From contig CACMZL010000001.1 in assembly GCA_902618205.1 (NCBI GenBank), forward strand, positions 62,001 through 126,000: a DNA stretch of 64,000 nucleotides, in the 5' to 3' direction. The position numbers were made by a program, and so were the translations under genes. Every line of letters starts with the position of its first letter. The stretch's first letter is position 1. Of this stretch, positions 34,457 to 43,794 are shown in pieces. The notes beneath the pieces were generated by a model that did no database searches, was not told the origin of the DNA, and saw only the letters and a program-made list of their open reading frames with translations. The stretch is from an uncultured Pelagibacteraceae bacterium (GTDB lineage: Bacteria; Pseudomonadota; Alphaproteobacteria; Pelagibacterales; Pelagibacteraceae).

Positions 34457-35566
34457 ATGAAAAAAAATTTTAGATTTTTTGATAATAGACAAAAATATTT
34501 ACTTTTCGTTACAACAACTAACGAAAAGAACAAAATTGCAGATGCGTTAAAACCTATTGTTCAAAAATTAAAACCAAAATTTCCAGCATTAAAAATATTT
34601 GATGCAGGTATGGGTGATGGATCATTATTGATGAATGTGATGAGACAATGTCATCAGAAAATGCCTCAAATTCCACTACTAGTAAGCACAAAGGAAATAA
34701 GCATGGAAGATGTTAGATTAGGACTTGAAAAACTTCCAGATCGATTTGTCGAACATAAAAATACAGTATTTGTTATCTCAAATCTAAATTATATTGAATC
34801 AACATCACTCAAATCAAATGACAAAAATAAACAAAAAAAAATGAATTGGAAAATAGTTAAACTTAAAGGAGATTCATCACTAGATTTTTCAAATCAATTA
34901 AGGAGACTAAATCAGGAATTTCTTAGTAAAAAATGGCAAATCGAGAGAAACCCTAAAAATGGAAATCCCACATACAAAGAGCCATCAGTAATTGTAATTT
35001 ATAGAAAAGATCAGGAATTTTCATTGAAAAATGTTATTCCAAAAAAAAATAATGGAAAAAATAGTTATGACTTGATCATTGCATCTCAACCTTATAGATC
35101 AAGAATACCTGCAGAGAAAAAAGTAAAGTATGTTATCGATCCAATGATAAAATCATTAGATAATAGAGGTAAATTAGTGGTAGTTCATGCATGTGGAAAT
35201 GATCCAGGAAGCAAAATTATTAAGAAAATCTGGCCAAAAGAAAAACCATTTCCATCTCTATACGGATCAATAATTAAATATATAAAAAATAATACTGAAA
35301 AAGAAATTTTAAAAAAATTAAAATTTAATAAAAAACAAACGATTAAATATGTTTTGAGAGCATTACCAAATGAAATTAGTGGAGGTATTGCTACTTCATT
35401 AATATTTTCAGCATGGAATGCTGCAGTATATGTTAATCAGATATCAGATGAGCAAATAATGAGCGCAGAAAGAAAAAAATATTACCAAAAAGTTGTTAAA
35501 GACATAGTTAATAAGAATAAAGGACTATATTTTAACAATGAGTTATTTGTAATTGAAAAAAAATAA
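34457..35566 (+). CDS. Predicted SAM-dependent methyltransferase in the metY transcript
   Basis: A 369 aa protein with a Rossmann-like motif KIFDAGMGDGSLLMNVM near residue 46-62, which resembles SAM-binding motif I (E/DxGxGxG). After a basic middle section, the second half has SYDLIIASQPYRSRIP and GKLVVVHACGNDPG, which could be late strands of the same fold. I do not recognise a precise family. Its place 19 nt after the hydrolase and behind a SAM-responsive leader supports a SAM-linked role. Confidence 0.6.
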   Translation: MKKNFRFFDNRQKYLLFVTTTNEKNKIADALKPIVQKLKPKFPALKIFDAGMGDGSLLMNVMRQCHQKMPQIPLLVSTKEISMEDVRLGLEKLPDRFVEHKNTVFVISNLNYIESTSLKSNDKNKQKKMNWKIVKLKGDSSLDFSNQLRRLNQEFLSKKWQIERNPKNGNPTYKEPSVIVIYRKDQEFSLKNVIPKKNNGKNSYDLIIASQPYRSRIPAEKKVKYVIDPMIKSLDNRGKLVVVHACGNDPGSKIIKKIWPKEKPFPSLYGSIIKYIKNNTEKEILKKLKFNKKQTIKYVLRALPNEISGGIATSLIFSAWNAAVYVNQISDEQIMSAERKKYYQKVVKDIVNKNKGLYFNNELFVIEKK

Positions 35567-36583
35567 TCAACTAAACCTATTTTTGTATAAAAAATACAAT
35601 GATGATGTTATTAGTAATATTGAACTAAACTGATGCAAAGAAGCTGTTAAAATACTGGCACCAGATAAAACAGTAAGAATTCCCAATATAATTTGTAATA
35701 AAATAATAAAACCCAAAATAGATACAGCTTTAAATAAATAAAAAATTTTATACCGATAAGTTATGTATGAAATTAATATGAAAATAATAAATATTAAATA
35801 AGCTAAATTTCGATGTAAATATTGAACTAGTGATGGATCGCTAAAAGCAGATAATTTAAATAAACTTATAAATTTATTGTCGTCTGGAAAATAAGAATTA
35901 CCCATTAGTGGCCAAGTGTTATATATTTTTCCTGCATCCATGCCTGAAACGAATGCTCCAATAATAATTTGTAAAAAAATTAATAATAAAAAGAATTCAG
36001 GTATATAATTGTTAATTTTTCTATCCTTTATATTTAAATTTACTAAACTTAAATAATTCCAATAAATTAACGATAAAATAATAAATGCAAATAAAAGGTG
36101 AACTGATAACCTAAAATGACTTACATCTATATTATTAACTAGACCACTCTGGACCATGTACCATCCTAAAAGTCCCTGAAAACAAATCAAAAGAAAGATA
36201 AAATAAAAATTATAAAGTTTTTTAACGCCTAATTTGATAGAAAAGAAAATTAGAGGTATCAAAAAAGCCAAGCCAATAATGCGTCCAAAAAATCTGTGTG
36301 CCCACTCCCACCAAAATATTACCTTGAATTCACTTAAAGTCATTGAATAATTTTGAAGTTTAAATTCAGGTATTTGCTTATAAGCATCAAAATAAGCTAT
36401 CCAAGAATCATTGTTAATAGGTGGAAACAAGCCTTTAAAAAATTCCCATTCGGTAATTGATAGTCCAGAATCTGTAAGTCGTGTTAGACCTCCAACAACT
36501 ATCATTATTGAGATCAAAATAAACATAATTAGTAACCAATTAGATATGTATATTCTGTATTTTGTATTTATTTCGGTATACAT
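35567..36583 (-). CDS. ctaA: Heme A synthase (COX15/CtaA)
   Basis: Oxidises the heme O methyl group to formyl for cytochrome aa3 oxidase. The 338 aa protein has about eight membrane spans and the type-2 signatures GGLTRLTDSGLSITEW, FWWEWAHRFFGRIIGL, SHFRLSVHLLFAF and YLHRNLAYLIF, which supply heme-ligand histidines; a further His is in TASLHQFSS. It is convergent with the methyltransferase gene, with adjacent stop codons. Confidence 0.95.
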   Translation of the reverse strand: MYTEINTKYRIYISNWLLIMFILISIMIVVGGLTRLTDSGLSITEWEFFKGLFPPINNDSWIAYFDAYKQIPEFKLQNYSMTLSEFKVIFWWEWAHRFFGRIIGLAFLIPLIFFSIKLGVKKLYNFYFIFLLICFQGLLGWYMVQSGLVNNIDVSHFRLSVHLLFAFIILSLIYWNYLSLVNLNIKDRKINNYIPEFFLLLIFLQIIIGAFVSGMDAGKIYNTWPLMGNSYFPDDNKFISLFKLSAFSDPSLVQYLHRNLAYLIFIIFILISYITYRYKIFYLFKAVSILGFIILLQIILGILTVLSGASILTASLHQFSSILLITSSLYFLYKNRFS

Positions 36584-36626
36584 AATTGTCTAAATATAAT
36601 ATTTATTTATAATTCCAATTGATCAA

Positions 36627-36917
36627 ATGTCGCCTGATAAAAGAAAAAAATTAAACATACTAAGGAAGAAATTAGATCTACTTGATAATAGGCTTATTAA
36701 ATTGATAAAAATTAGGACTAATATAGTTAAAGAGGTTCTTAAACTTAAAACCTACAAGCATGAAATTATTGACAAGAAAAGAATTTCAGTAATTCTTAAA
36801 AATATAAAAAAAAAATCAATTAAAAATAAGATTGACCCAAAGATAACTAATCGAATATGGAAAAATATGATTATGTCTTATATTGATTTTGAGAAAAGAA
36901 ATTTCAAAAAAAAATAA
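36627..36917 (+). CDS. Chorismate mutase (AroQ type)
   Basis: Converts chorismate to prephenate for Phe/Tyr. The 96 aa helical protein has LRKKLDLLDNRLIKLIKIRTNIVKEV, in which the first Arg, the second Arg and Lys correspond to active-site residues, and DKKRISVILKN, matching the D-x-x-R-E segment with serine in place of the usual Glu neighbour. It ends 1 nt before the convergent rpmG stop codon. Confidence 0.85.
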   Translation: MSPDKRKKLNILRKKLDLLDNRLIKLIKIRTNIVKEVLKLKTYKHEIIDKKRISVILKNIKKKSIKNKIDPKITNRIWKNMIMSYIDFEKRNFKKK

Positions 36918-37109
36918 TTATTTACTGTGAGGTGGAAGTTTTTTTTCTACAAAAACCTCGTGTTTTCTTGTTGAGGGATTATATTTTTTTGCTTTTAATT
37001 TAACTTTTGCTTTCTCACCACCAGCTGGTTTTTTTACGTAATAAAAAAAAGGACTATCAGGTTTTGCCTCTGGCACAAGTCTTACTTTAATATGAGTTTT
37101 TTTTGCCAT
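36918..37109 (-). CDS. rpmG: 50S ribosomal protein L33
   Basis: 63 aa; AKKTHIKVRLVPEA at the start and KKYNPSTRKHEVFVEKKLP at the end match L33. It has no cysteines, so it is the zinc-free form. A Pro/Gly/Lys-rich insertion (KKPAGGEKAKVKLK) makes it slightly longer than usual. Its start overlaps the end of the merR-like gene by 23 nt. Confidence 0.9.
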   Translation of the reverse strand: MAKKTHIKVRLVPEAKPDSPFFYYVKKPAGGEKAKVKLKAKKYNPSTRKHEVFVEKKLPPHSK

Positions 37110-37470
37110 TATTTTTTATACTTTTTAATAAATTTGATATTTTGTTAATTTTTATTTTAATAATCTTTTTGTTTATAGTTTTATTATCATTTAGGTCAAG
37201 TTTAGAATTTTTATCATTAAGATATTTTTTTACACCATTAATTGTCATTCCTTTGTTTTTTAATAAAAATTGAATTTTTTTAAGTATTTCAATTGATTTA
37301 TCATCATAATATCTTCTTCTACCAGCAAATATTTTAGGCTTAACCTGTTTAAATTGTTTTTCCCAAAATCTTATAGTGTGCGTAGATAATTTGCCAGTTT
37401 TTTTATCAATTAAATTTAGTATTTTTGCAACTTCACCAATTGTTTTATAAAATTTGTTATTTTCATTCAT
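37087..37470 (-). CDS. MerR-family transcriptional regulator
   Basis: 127 aa; the N-terminal winged helix-turn-helix is clear: YKTIGEVAKILNL...LSTHTIRFWEKQFKQVKP and GRRRYYDDKSIEILKKIQFLL. The C-terminal part is short and lysine-rich, with no metal-binding cysteines. A MerR gene right after ihfA is a standing alphaproteobacterial arrangement; its target is not known. It overlaps ihfA by 8 nt and rpmG by 23 nt. Confidence 0.88.
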   Translation of the reverse strand: MNENNKFYKTIGEVAKILNLIDKKTGKLSTHTIRFWEKQFKQVKPKIFAGRRRYYDDKSIEILKKIQFLLKNKGMTINGVKKYLNDKNSKLDLNDNKTINKKIIKIKINKISNLLKSIKNNGKKNSY

Positions 37471-37750
37471 TTATAAAGTTTTTGAATTCTTTGGATGGTT
37501 TAAATAAAATGACATTTCTTTCAGATATAATACTTTGTTTCAAAGTTTTGGGATTTCTTCCTAATCTACTTTTTTTAAATCTGAGAATAAAAGTTCCAAA
37601 ATTTGATATTTTAACTTTTTTATTTTGGATCAATTCCTCAATAACTATTGAAAAAAAATCTTCCAGCAAATTTTCACAAACTTTTTTTGAAAAACCTAAT
37701 TGCATATAAATAGAATTAACAATTTCTTTTTTAGTTAAATTTACTCTCAT
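37463..37750 (-). CDS. ihfA: Integration host factor/HU-family subunit alpha
   Basis: DNA-bending nucleoid protein of 95 aa. VNLTKKEIVNSIYMQLG at the start, VKISNFGTFILRFKKSRLGRNPKTL in the beta arm and VILFKPSKEFKNFIN at the end match IhfA. The ATG overlaps the plsX stop by one base (TAATG). fabH, normally between plsX and ihfA in relatives, is absent at this place. Confidence 0.92.
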   Translation of the reverse strand: MRVNLTKKEIVNSIYMQLGFSKKVCENLLEDFFSIVIEELIQNKKVKISNFGTFILRFKKSRLGRNPKTLKQSIISERNVILFKPSKEFKNFINE

Positions 37751-38757
37751 TATATTATATTTTTTTTTATTTTATCAATCAGATTACCTTTTATAATTTT
37801 TTCAGAGACTTTTAAAGAATTAGCAAATCCTACTTCATCAGTAGATCCATGACTTTTTATTACCGGTTTATCTAAACCAAGTAGAATTGCACCATTGTAA
37901 AGTCTTGGATCAAGTTTATTTTTAAATTTTTTTAAGTTTTTCATATTTAATAAAGCTGAAATTTTTCCCATTAAGGTTGAATTAAGAGCATTTCTAAGTT
38001 CAGATGTAATAAAATTAGCTGTACCCTCTGCAGTTTTTAAAGCTACATTTCCTGTAAAACCATCAGTCACAATTACATTTATTTTACCATCCATAATATG
38101 ATTACCCTCTATATAACCTTCGAATTTAAAAAGTGGATTTTTTTTATCATTTAAAATTTGGTATGTATTCTTTATTACGTTATTACCTTTTAATTCTTCT
38201 GATCCGATATTTAATAAAGCTACTTTTGATTCCTCATTTTCAAACAACGATTTATGTAATGCTGAACCCATCAAACTAAAATCTACTAAGTTTTTTTCAC
38301 TACATTCAATATTTGCTCCTAAATCTAAAACTATATTCATACCATTTTTGTTTGGCCATAACGCTGAAAGAGCTGGTTTATCTATTTTCTCTATCATTTT
38401 TAGATTTAGTTTAGCTATAACAAATAAAGCCCCTGTATTACCTGCAGATACTATTGCATCTGACTCATTTTTTTTTAAACTTTCAATAGAAAGCCACATG
38501 CTGGTATCTTTACCTTTCTTGGCTGCAGATAATGGACTATCAGAGTCTTCTATAATATTTTTTGTATGTATAATTTTATATGAGTTATTTGATATTTTTG
38601 TTTTTTTAATTATTGGTTCAATTTGTTTTTGATCTCCAAATATATTATAAAATACATCCTTTGTGCTTAAACTATGTATTTCAATACCTTTGATTATTTT
38701 TGTAGGAGAGTTTTCACCACCCATTGCATCAATTGCAATAATAATTGGGTTAGTCAT
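37750..38757 (-). CDS. plsX: Phosphate acyltransferase PlsX
   Basis: Makes acyl-phosphate from acyl-ACP at the start of phospholipid synthesis. IAIDAMGGENSPTKIIKGI, DSPLSAAKKGKDTSMWLS, AIVSAGNTGALFVIAK and IVTDGFTGNVALKTAEG are characteristic. 335 aa is a normal length. It follows rpmF by 7 nt and overlaps ihfA by 1 nt. Confidence 0.96.
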   Translation of the reverse strand: MTNPIIIAIDAMGGENSPTKIIKGIEIHSLSTKDVFYNIFGDQKQIEPIIKKTKISNNSYKIIHTKNIIEDSDSPLSAAKKGKDTSMWLSIESLKKNESDAIVSAGNTGALFVIAKLNLKMIEKIDKPALSALWPNKNGMNIVLDLGANIECSEKNLVDFSLMGSALHKSLFENEESKVALLNIGSEELKGNNVIKNTYQILNDKKNPLFKFEGYIEGNHIMDGKINVIVTDGFTGNVALKTAEGTANFITSELRNALNSTLMGKISALLNMKNLKKFKNKLDPRLYNGAILLGLDKPVIKSHGSTDEVGFANSLKVSEKIIKGNLIDKIKKNII

Positions 38758-38764
38758 AATTTGA

Positions 38765-38944
38765 TTACTCTTTAGGATCTAGTACTTGTCTTCCCTTGTA
38801 AAATCCTGTTTTTAAATCCATGTGATGAGATAATCGGTATTCACCAGATTTTTTATCTTCAATTATATTTTTTGAACTCATTTTTATATGAGATCTTCTT
38901 TTTCCAGCTCTAGATTTAGTTGTTTTTCGTTTTGGTACAGCCAT
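38765..38944 (-). CDS. rpmF: 50S ribosomal protein L32 (too short for the ORF track)
   Basis: Reading the minus strand from the ATG at 38944 gives 59 aa starting [19 protein letters not shown] and ending GRQVLDPKE, a standard L32. It lies 7 nt before plsX, the usual rpmF-plsX pairing, and 7 nt after the cytochrome chaperone gene. It has no zinc-binding cysteines. Confidence 0.95.
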   Translation of the reverse strand: MAVPKRKTTKSRAGKRRSHIKMSSKNIIEDKKSGEYRLSHHMDLKTGFYKGRQVLDPKE

Positions 38945-38951
38945 AATTATT

Positions 38952-39416
38952 TTAAGGGCTTATTATATCTTTTGTAAGATTATTGAAAGTATTATTTCTC
39001 AAAAAAAGTACATATTTTTCGAAATAATCAACAATATTTTGAAAATTAGAGTTTTCATCAATATAATATTTAATAATTTTGATTTTTTGCTCTTCATTTT
39101 TTGAATCCCAGCTATCTATATTGTCGATTATTGAAAAAAGTAAATTTACATAATCTTTCATTTTTTTATTAATTGTAGCATCGCCATAACCAATTTCTCT
39201 AATTGAAAGTTCGATTTGTCTTACACAAAAATCAAAAAATTTTTGTAAATTTTCTTTATCCTCTGATTTTTTAAATTCTTTTAATAGAAATCCCAAATGA
39301 AAGAAAAAAATTATTATTCGATCATAAAAAGTATCACCTTTATCGGTATTATATAATATTTTATTTCTGGTTAGTTTAATCAAATTGTTATAAATATTTA
39401 AATATAAGTTATTCAT
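38952..39416 (-). CDS. Ubiquinol-cytochrome c chaperone family protein (CBP3-like)
   Basis: 154 aa helical protein. [54 protein letters not shown] and [12 protein letters not shown] match the CBP3 family needed for assembly of the cytochrome bc1 complex. In other Alphaproteobacteria the gene is likewise divergent from bamE, followed there by a DUF177 gene that is missing here. Its start codon shares two bases with that of bamE on the other strand. Confidence 0.87.
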   Translation of the reverse strand: MNNLYLNIYNNLIKLTRNKILYNTDKGDTFYDRIIIFFFHLGFLLKEFKKSEDKENLQKFFDFCVRQIELSIREIGYGDATINKKMKDYVNLLFSIIDNIDSWDSKNEEQKIKIIKYYIDENSNFQNIVDYFEKYVLFLRNNTFNNLTKDIISP

Positions 39417-39873
39417 GAAATATATTTTTATTATATTATTTATTTTTATTATTAACTGCTCAGGAAATAAAGTATCAAATTACCATGGTATAAAATCTCT
39501 TGAGGCAAAATATGAGAAAATTGAAATAAAAAAAACCAATAAAAACGATTTAATTAAAATGATAGGGCCACCCTCTACAATAAGTGATTTTGATAAAAAT
39601 AAATGGTTTTATTTTGAAAGGTTAAAAACTAATCAATCTTTACTTAAATTTGGTAAACAAAAAATAAAAAGAAATAATATATTAGTTGTAGAACTTGATC
39701 AAAAAGGGATTGTAAAAAGTAAAAATATTTTAGATTTAAATAATATGAACGATATAAAATATGTTAAACAAATTACAGTTAAAGATTTCAAAAGAGATAG
39801 TACAATGTATAATGTATTATCAAGTCTAAGAGAAAAAATTAACTCTCCAGTAAGAAATAGATCAAAAAATTAA
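39415..39873 (+). CDS. bamE: Outer-membrane assembly lipoprotein BamE (SmpA/OmlA family)
   Basis: BamE is a small lipoprotein of the BAM complex that inserts outer-membrane proteins. The signal [17 protein letters not shown] has a lipobox Cys. The domain has [24 protein letters not shown], matching the conserved GxPxxxx...W-Y segment, followed by [17 protein letters not shown]. 152 aa. Divergent from the CBP3-like gene and convergent with hppA. Confidence 0.87.
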   Translation: MKYIFIILFIFIINCSGNKVSNYHGIKSLEAKYEKIEIKKTNKNDLIKMIGPPSTISDFDKNKWFYFERLKTNQSLLKFGKQKIKRNNILVVELDQKGIVKSKNILDLNNMNDIKYVKQITVKDFKRDSTMYNVLSSLREKINSPVRNRSKN

Positions 39874-41969
39874 CCAGCTATAACTGCCAATAATAACAAA
39901 GCAACTATATTTGTAATTTTTATCATTGGGTTAACTGCAGGTCCAGCAGTGTCTTTGTAGGGATCTCCGACAGTGTCTCCAGTTACAGCAGCTTTGTGAG
40001 CTTCTGATCCTTTTCCACCAAACTTACCATCCTCAATATATTTTTTTGCATTATCCCAAGCTCCACCACCTGCTGTCATTGAAACTGCAACAAATAATCC
40101 AGTAATTATTACTCCTAACAGCATTGCTCCAACAGATGATAATGCTGCGACTTGACCTCCAATTGGCAAAATAATTAAATATAAAACAATTGGTGATAAA
40201 ACTGGCAATAATGATGGGATTACCATTTCTTTAATTGCTGCTTTTGTAAGTAAATCTACAAGCTTACCATAATCAGGCTTTGCTTTACGTTTCATAATAC
40301 CAGGAATTTTTTTAAATTGCCTTCTAACTTCAATAACAACTGCACCGCCTGCTCTACCTACAGCTTGCATTCCCATAGATCCAAAAAGATATGGTAACAT
40401 TCCACCAATTAATAAACCAACTACTACAAATGGATTTGATAAATCAAAAGTAACAACAATACCTTCCAATTTAGATCCTGCTTCTTTTGAGAAATGTTTA
40501 ATATCCTCAGTATATGCAGCAAACAAAACTAATGCTCCTAATCCTGCTGAACCTATTGCATAACCTTTTGTAACTGCTTTTGTTGTATTTCCAACAGCAT
40601 CCAAGGCATCCGTAGTTTTTCTTACATTTTTTGGAAGATTTGACATTTCGGCAATTCCACCAGCATTATCTGTTACAGGACCATATGCATCAAGTGCTAC
40701 AACCATTCCAGCCAATGCAAGCATAGTAGTCACTGCAATAGCAATACCAAATAATCCAGCAATAGAATTAGTTAATAAAATTCCTGCTACAATTATTATC
40801 GCAGGTATTGCTGTTGCTTCCATTGATATAGCTAAACCTTGAATTACATTAGTACCATGCCCAGTAGTAGACGACGCTGCAACACTTTTAACAGGTCTAT
40901 AATCTGTACCAGTGTAATATTCAGTAATCCAAATTAACAATCCAGTGATAATTAAACCTATAACACCACAATAATATAAACTCATACCATTAAAAGAAAC
41001 TCCATTTACAGAATAATTAGTACCTAATCCAATAACGTAATCTGTTATAGGATATAAAATAATTAAAGACAAAATAGCTGTAGCAACAAAACCTTTATAT
41101 AATGCATTCATTATATTTTTTGATTGTCCAAGTTTTACAAAAAAAGTACCCACTATAGATGTTAAGATACAAGCCGCACCAATACTTAAAGGGTAAACCA
41201 TCATATTTAAATCTGATACAAAGAAAATTGATGAAAGAACCATAGTTGCAACAATCGTAACAGCATATGTTTCAAAAAGATCCGCTGCCATACCTGCACA
41301 ATCGCCAACATTATCACCAACATTATCTGCTATAACAGCAGGATTTCTAGGATCGTCCTCTGGAATTCCAGCTTCAACTTTACCAACTAAATCTGCACCA
41401 ACATCAGCACCTTTTGTGAAAATTCCACCACCTAATCTTGCGAAAATAGATATTAAAGAAGCACCAAAGCCTAATGCAACTAGTGCATTTACAATTTCTC
41501 TTTCATCAACACCAGCTGATAATAATATATAGTAATAAACTGCAATTGCTAACAAAGCTAAACCTGCAACCAACATTCCTGTAATTGCTCCAGATTTAAA
41601 CGCTATTGAAAGACCTTGAGATAAACCTTTTCTTGATGCCTCAGCAGTACGAACATTGGCTTGAACAGAAACTAACATTCCAACATAGCCAGCTATACCG
41701 GATAAAGCTGCTCCAATTAAATATCCAATTCCAACCAATAATGAAAATGCAAAACTAATTATAACTAAAACAACAACACCAACAATAGCTATTGTTTTAT
41801 ATTGCCTGTTTAAATATGCTTTTGCCCCTATTTGAATAGCAGAAGCAATTTCTTGCATCTTTGCATTTCCTGCGCTTGCATTCAAAATTGAAGATCCTGT
41901 TACAAATCCATATACAATGGATAATATTCCAGCGAAAATTGTGTATAATAAAATGGTATCAACAGACAT
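39870..41969 (-). CDS. hppA: Membrane proton-pumping pyrophosphatase (K+-independent type)
   Basis: Couples pyrophosphate hydrolysis to proton export. 699 aa, about 16 membrane spans. Substrate-binding motifs: [39 protein letters not shown] and [15 protein letters not shown]. The position that decides potassium dependence is Lys in [15 protein letters not shown], which marks the K+-independent proton-pumping subtype. It would save ATP in a slow-growing oligotroph. It stands alone on the minus strand. Confidence 0.96.
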   Translation of the reverse strand: MSVDTILLYTIFAGILSIVYGFVTGSSILNASAGNAKMQEIASAIQIGAKAYLNRQYKTIAIVGVVVLVIISFAFSLLVGIGYLIGAALSGIAGYVGMLVSVQANVRTAEASRKGLSQGLSIAFKSGAITGMLVAGLALLAIAVYYYILLSAGVDEREIVNALVALGFGASLISIFARLGGGIFTKGADVGADLVGKVEAGIPEDDPRNPAVIADNVGDNVGDCAGMAADLFETYAVTIVATMVLSSIFFVSDLNMMVYPLSIGAACILTSIVGTFFVKLGQSKNIMNALYKGFVATAILSLIILYPITDYVIGLGTNYSVNGVSFNGMSLYYCGVIGLIITGLLIWITEYYTGTDYRPVKSVAASSTTGHGTNVIQGLAISMEATAIPAIIIVAGILLTNSIAGLFGIAIAVTTMLALAGMVVALDAYGPVTDNAGGIAEMSNLPKNVRKTTDALDAVGNTTKAVTKGYAIGSAGLGALVLFAAYTEDIKHFSKEAGSKLEGIVVTFDLSNPFVVVGLLIGGMLPYLFGSMGMQAVGRAGGAVVIEVRRQFKKIPGIMKRKAKPDYGKLVDLLTKAAIKEMVIPSLLPVLSPIVLYLIILPIGGQVAALSSVGAMLLGVIITGLFVAVSMTAGGGAWDNAKKYIEDGKFGGKGSEAHKAAVTGDTVGDPYKDTAGPAVNPMIKITNIVALLLLAVIAG

Positions 41970-42051
41970 ATAATTCCTTAAATAAGTGTTTTAGTTATTT
42001 TTTAAAATGCGGACATTACAAAAAAGATTATAAAAGGCAATATTTAACTTA

Positions 42052-43011
42052 TTAGAATATATGAGAATAACCTTGGTATTTGAGGTTTTTTATTGGAATT
42101 TTCCTATTATCTAATAGGTAATTTTTTGATTTAGTATTAATTTGCCCAATAATTGAAATTTTTTGATTCATTTTAGAGGATAAAGTTTTTATATATTTTC
42201 TTTTTGACTTAGAAGCTGTAAATAAAATTTGATAATCATCACCATTAAATAAATAGTCTAATGTCTTCAATTTTTTCTGTTTAATTAATTGCTTTAAATG
42301 ATTAGATATCGGGATCTTATCTATATCTATTAGATAACCAAGATTTTGTTTATTTATTAATTTATTCAGATCAATTACCAATCCATCTGATACATCCATA
42401 GAGCAGTTTGCAATTTTAAAAAGATGTGAACTGAATTTTATAGGTAGATTAGGTGAATAATATTTATCAATAAAATATTTTTTTTGATTTGAGTTTAAAT
42501 TAATTTTCTTTTTAAGAACTTTTAAACCAATGTGACTATCACCTAAATTGCCAGTTAAATAAATGTCATCTCCAATTTTTGCTTTATTTCTATAAACGAT
42601 TTTATTTGAATATCCTAAAGATATAACTGTAAAACTTAGATTTTTTGATGATGTGGTATCGCCACCTGATAATTTTATATTAAATCTATTTTGTTCATTA
42701 GACAAAGATTTTTTAATTAATAACAAATTTTTTTTTGTAAAATATTTTTTGTTTCCTGAGCCGGCTAAAAAGAAATAATTTGGTTTTACCCCTTTAGCAT
42801 AAATGTCTGATATAGATGATCTTATTATTTTTCTTACAACAAGATCTGGTTTATTAAAATTTAAAAAGTGTACACCCTCATTGTAAGTATCAACAGAAAT
42901 AACTAATTTTTTAGTTTTATCAAAAAAAACATCATCATTTAAATTAAGCGAAGATGGATTATTTTTTGCTAATTTTTTTAAATAACTATTTATTAATAAT
43001 TCTTCATTCAT
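42052..43011 (-). CDS. thiL: Thiamine-monophosphate kinase
   Basis: Phosphorylates thiamine phosphate to thiamine diphosphate. LNLNDDVFF and VISVDTYNEGVHF near the start, SDIYAKGVKPNYFFLAG, KLSGGDTTSS and SMDVSDGLVIDLNKL are ThiL motifs. 319 aa. The start abuts nusB; it is the last gene of a long minus-strand run. Confidence 0.93.
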   Translation of the reverse strand: MNEELLINSYLKKLAKNNPSSLNLNDDVFFDKTKKLVISVDTYNEGVHFLNFNKPDLVVRKIIRSSISDIYAKGVKPNYFFLAGSGNKKYFTKKNLLLIKKSLSNEQNRFNIKLSGGDTTSSKNLSFTVISLGYSNKIVYRNKAKIGDDIYLTGNLGDSHIGLKVLKKKINLNSNQKKYFIDKYYSPNLPIKFSSHLFKIANCSMDVSDGLVIDLNKLINKQNLGYLIDIDKIPISNHLKQLIKQKKLKTLDYLFNGDDYQILFTASKSKRKYIKTLSSKMNQKISIIGQINTKSKNYLLDNRKIPIKNLKYQGYSHIF

Positions 43012-43406
43012 TAGTTTCTTAATTTCTTTGAAATTTTATCAAGCAAAGCATTCAAATATTTTGTTTGTGATAAATCAATAAAGAAATTAGAAGCATTAAG
43101 GTATTCTTTAATAATTATTTTTGAAGATATTTTTGGTTTATACATTAATTCAAAAATTGCGCTTTTAATTATTACTTGAAAAACTTTATCTAGGTTTGAT
43201 ATTTTTAAATCATCATTTAAATGATTTGTTATTTCTTCAAGAATTACATCATCTCTTTCAATTGTGCCATTAACTACATCTTTTATAAATTTTTTGAAAC
43301 GATGTTTTGGAAAATTTAATTCTACTTCATTATTATAATATTTACTGTAAAGCTTCTGTATTATAATAACTCTTGGGTTATTTTTTTTACTAAAATGAAG
43401 TGGCAT
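43011..43406 (-). CDS. nusB: Transcription antitermination protein NusB
   Basis: 131 aa all-helical protein. IQKLYSKYYNNEVE at the start, VIIKSAIFELMYKPKISSKIIIKEYLNASNFF in the second half, and KYLNALLDKISKKL at the end match NusB, which binds boxA RNA with NusE to aid rRNA transcription. It sits between ribH and thiL, a common bacterial order. Confidence 0.92.
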   Translation of the reverse strand: MPLHFSKKNNPRVIIIQKLYSKYYNNEVELNFPKHRFKKFIKDVVNGTIERDDVILEEITNHLNDDLKISNLDKVFQVIIKSAIFELMYKPKISSKIIIKEYLNASNFFIDLSQTKYLNALLDKISKKLRN

Positions 43407-43407
43407 T

Positions 43408-43794
43408 CTATAAAGATAATATTGTTTTTACTGCATTAGCTGCTTCTCTGCCCTTTTTTCCTCGTGCCACTGCTTGCTTTTTATTTAAACAAGTAATTAT
43501 TCCATTGCCAACAGGTTTCTTTGATTCTACAGATATATTCATAATTGCATCAGTTGTTGATTTAGATATAAAGTCGAAATGAGGAGTTTGACCTTTAATT
43601 ACACATCCAAGTGCTACAAAACCATCATATTTTTTTAAATTTTTAGAAATAACTACAGGTATCTCAAATACACCTGGAACAGAGACTATATTGATCTTTG
43701 CAAAATTCTTTAATTCATTCTTAGCACTTTTAAGAAGAGCAGTTGAAATATCTTTATAGTAGTTTGCTTGTATAATTAATACTTTATTTTTCAT
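43408..43794 (-). CDS. ribH: 6,7-dimethyl-8-ribityllumazine synthase
   Basis: Condenses the ribityl-amino-uracil with dihydroxybutanone phosphate. VPGVFEIPVVISK, GFVALGCVIKGQTPHFDFIS and VGNGIITCLNKKQA contain the substrate-binding motifs, including the catalytic His in TPHFD. 128 aa is short: the N-terminal strand that helps form the 60-mer shell is reduced. It overlaps ribBA by 4 nt. Confidence 0.94.
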   Translation of the reverse strand: MKNKVLIIQANYYKDISTALLKSAKNELKNFAKINIVSVPGVFEIPVVISKNLKKYDGFVALGCVIKGQTPHFDFISKSTTDAIMNISVESKKPVGNGIITCLNKKQAVARGKKGREAANAVKTILSL

